A stretch of 5,265 nucleotides of DNA, taken from NCBI GenBank assembly GCA_023433185.1, contig JAEZEN010000201.1, forward strand, positions 1 through 5,265, written 5' to 3'. The position numbers and the translations under genes are program-made. The notes below the pieces were generated by a model. The model had not been told where the DNA came from. It made no database searches and saw nothing but the letters and a program-made list of their open reading frames with translations. Below, one piece after another: positions 4,858 to 5,265 of this stretch. How positions within the stretch are numbered: the stretch's first letter is position 1; every line of letters starts with the position of its first letter. Source of the DNA: Pseudomonadota bacterium (GTDB taxonomy: Bacteria; Pseudomonadota; Alphaproteobacteria; Rhizobiales; Kaistiaceae).

Positions 4858-5265
4858 GGATCGAAGGGGACCGCGGCGAGCTGGGCCGCGAGATCGAGGG
4901 TGGCCGGCACCGAGCGCACCCCCGGCTCGGCTGCCGGGAAGGGCAGCGTCAGGTAGCGCTGGTTCCTCACCGCGCTGAGCTGCGCGAGGAGGGGATCGTC
5001 GGCGAGCATCGACCGCTTCTGGTCGATGGTATTCCACGTCGCGTCGACGAGGATGATGACGTCGGGATCGGCGGCGGCGACCGCCTCCCAGCTCACCGAG
5101 CTCCAGGTGTCGTCGATATCGGCGAAGATGTTGTCGAGGCCGATGGCCGTCATCATCATCTGCGGCCCGCCGTCGCCGGCGCCGACATAGGGCTCCTTCA
5201 CGCCGGATGAGTACCAGAGCGCCGTCCGCCGCCGCAGCCGCCCCGGCAGCGTCGCGAGCAAGGCG
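4854..5265 (-). CDS. ABC transporter periplasmic substrate-binding protein, C-terminal part (cut by window edge)
   Basis: The last 136 residues of a helical-backbone (TroA/BtuF-like, class III) binding protein; the start and signal peptide lie beyond the right edge, and the frame is still open there. The fragment carries a beta strand WYSSG, then EPYVGAGDGGPQMMMTAIGL, SVSWEAVAAADPDVIILVD, the segment ATWNT, and near the end VRNQRYLTLPFPAAEPGVRS. These stretches look to me most like the binding proteins of the transporter clade proposed, from Actinobacteria, to carry F420-0 (coenzyme F420 without its glutamate tail). In other members of the fold the equivalent segments bind ferric siderophores, haem or cobalamin. 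It is the first of three genes in the operon and overlaps the permease by four bases. The family assignment is firm, the cargo is not. Confidence 0.88.
   Translation of the reverse strand, partial: ALLATLPGRLRRRTALWYSSGVKEPYVGAGDGGPQMMMTAIGLDNIFADIDDTWSSVSWEAVAAADPDVIILVDATWNTIDQKRSMLADDPLLAQLSAVRNQRYLTLPFPAAEPGVRSVPATLDLAAQLAAVPFDP

Noticed and set aside
4858..5037. Upstream extension of the permease frame
   Set aside because: It lies wholly inside the binding-protein gene and is Arg/Pro-rich; the GTGA overlap at 4854-4857 gives a normal start.

Overview
The window is very GC-rich DNA with the codon bias and gene content of an alphaproteobacterium, most likely of the order Hyphomicrobiales (Rhizobiales). 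The main reason is an alanine-racemase-fold ornithine decarboxylase behind a long structured leader and followed by a GNAT acetyltransferase. This organism assignment is inferred from protein resemblance and composition, not from a database search.

Left part (1-2087, + strand): a 249-base leader without a convincing gene holds several perfect hairpins and sits where alphaproteobacteria carry the speF RNA motif. It precedes a complete ornithine decarboxylase gene (250-1380), which makes putrescine from ornithine. A 185-base gap follows. It holds a small hairpin and a 108-base palindromic element bounded by perfect 12-base inverted repeats (1423-1530), resembling a paired extragenic palindrome or very small MITE. 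A YhbS-like GNAT N-acetyltransferase (1566-2087) comes next and is closed by a GC-rich terminator-like hairpin.

Middle part (2088-3013): a small secreted protein (2194-2826) has a Sec signal peptide and four cysteines, and resembles lectin/endostatin-like proteins of proteobacteria. The 187-base convergent gap after it has a 14-base tandem duplication and GC-rich stems.

Right part (3014-5265, - strand): the 3' end of a three-gene ABC importer operon, transcribed in the order substrate-binding protein (cut by the window edge), FecCD-type permease, ATPase. The genes overlap by GTGA and ATGA, so translation is probably coupled. The family handles siderophores, haem, cobalamin and related cofactors. 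The binding protein and permease look to me most like the clade proposed to import F420-0, but the cargo is not proven. Two strongly conserved positions in this transporter carry unusual residues: His for the Q-loop Gln of the ATPase, and Arg for Gly in the permease GFxGLxxPH motif.

I see no CRISPR array, tRNA, rRNA, transposase, phage gene or defence system. The window looks like ordinary chromosome with some interesting small non-coding structures.
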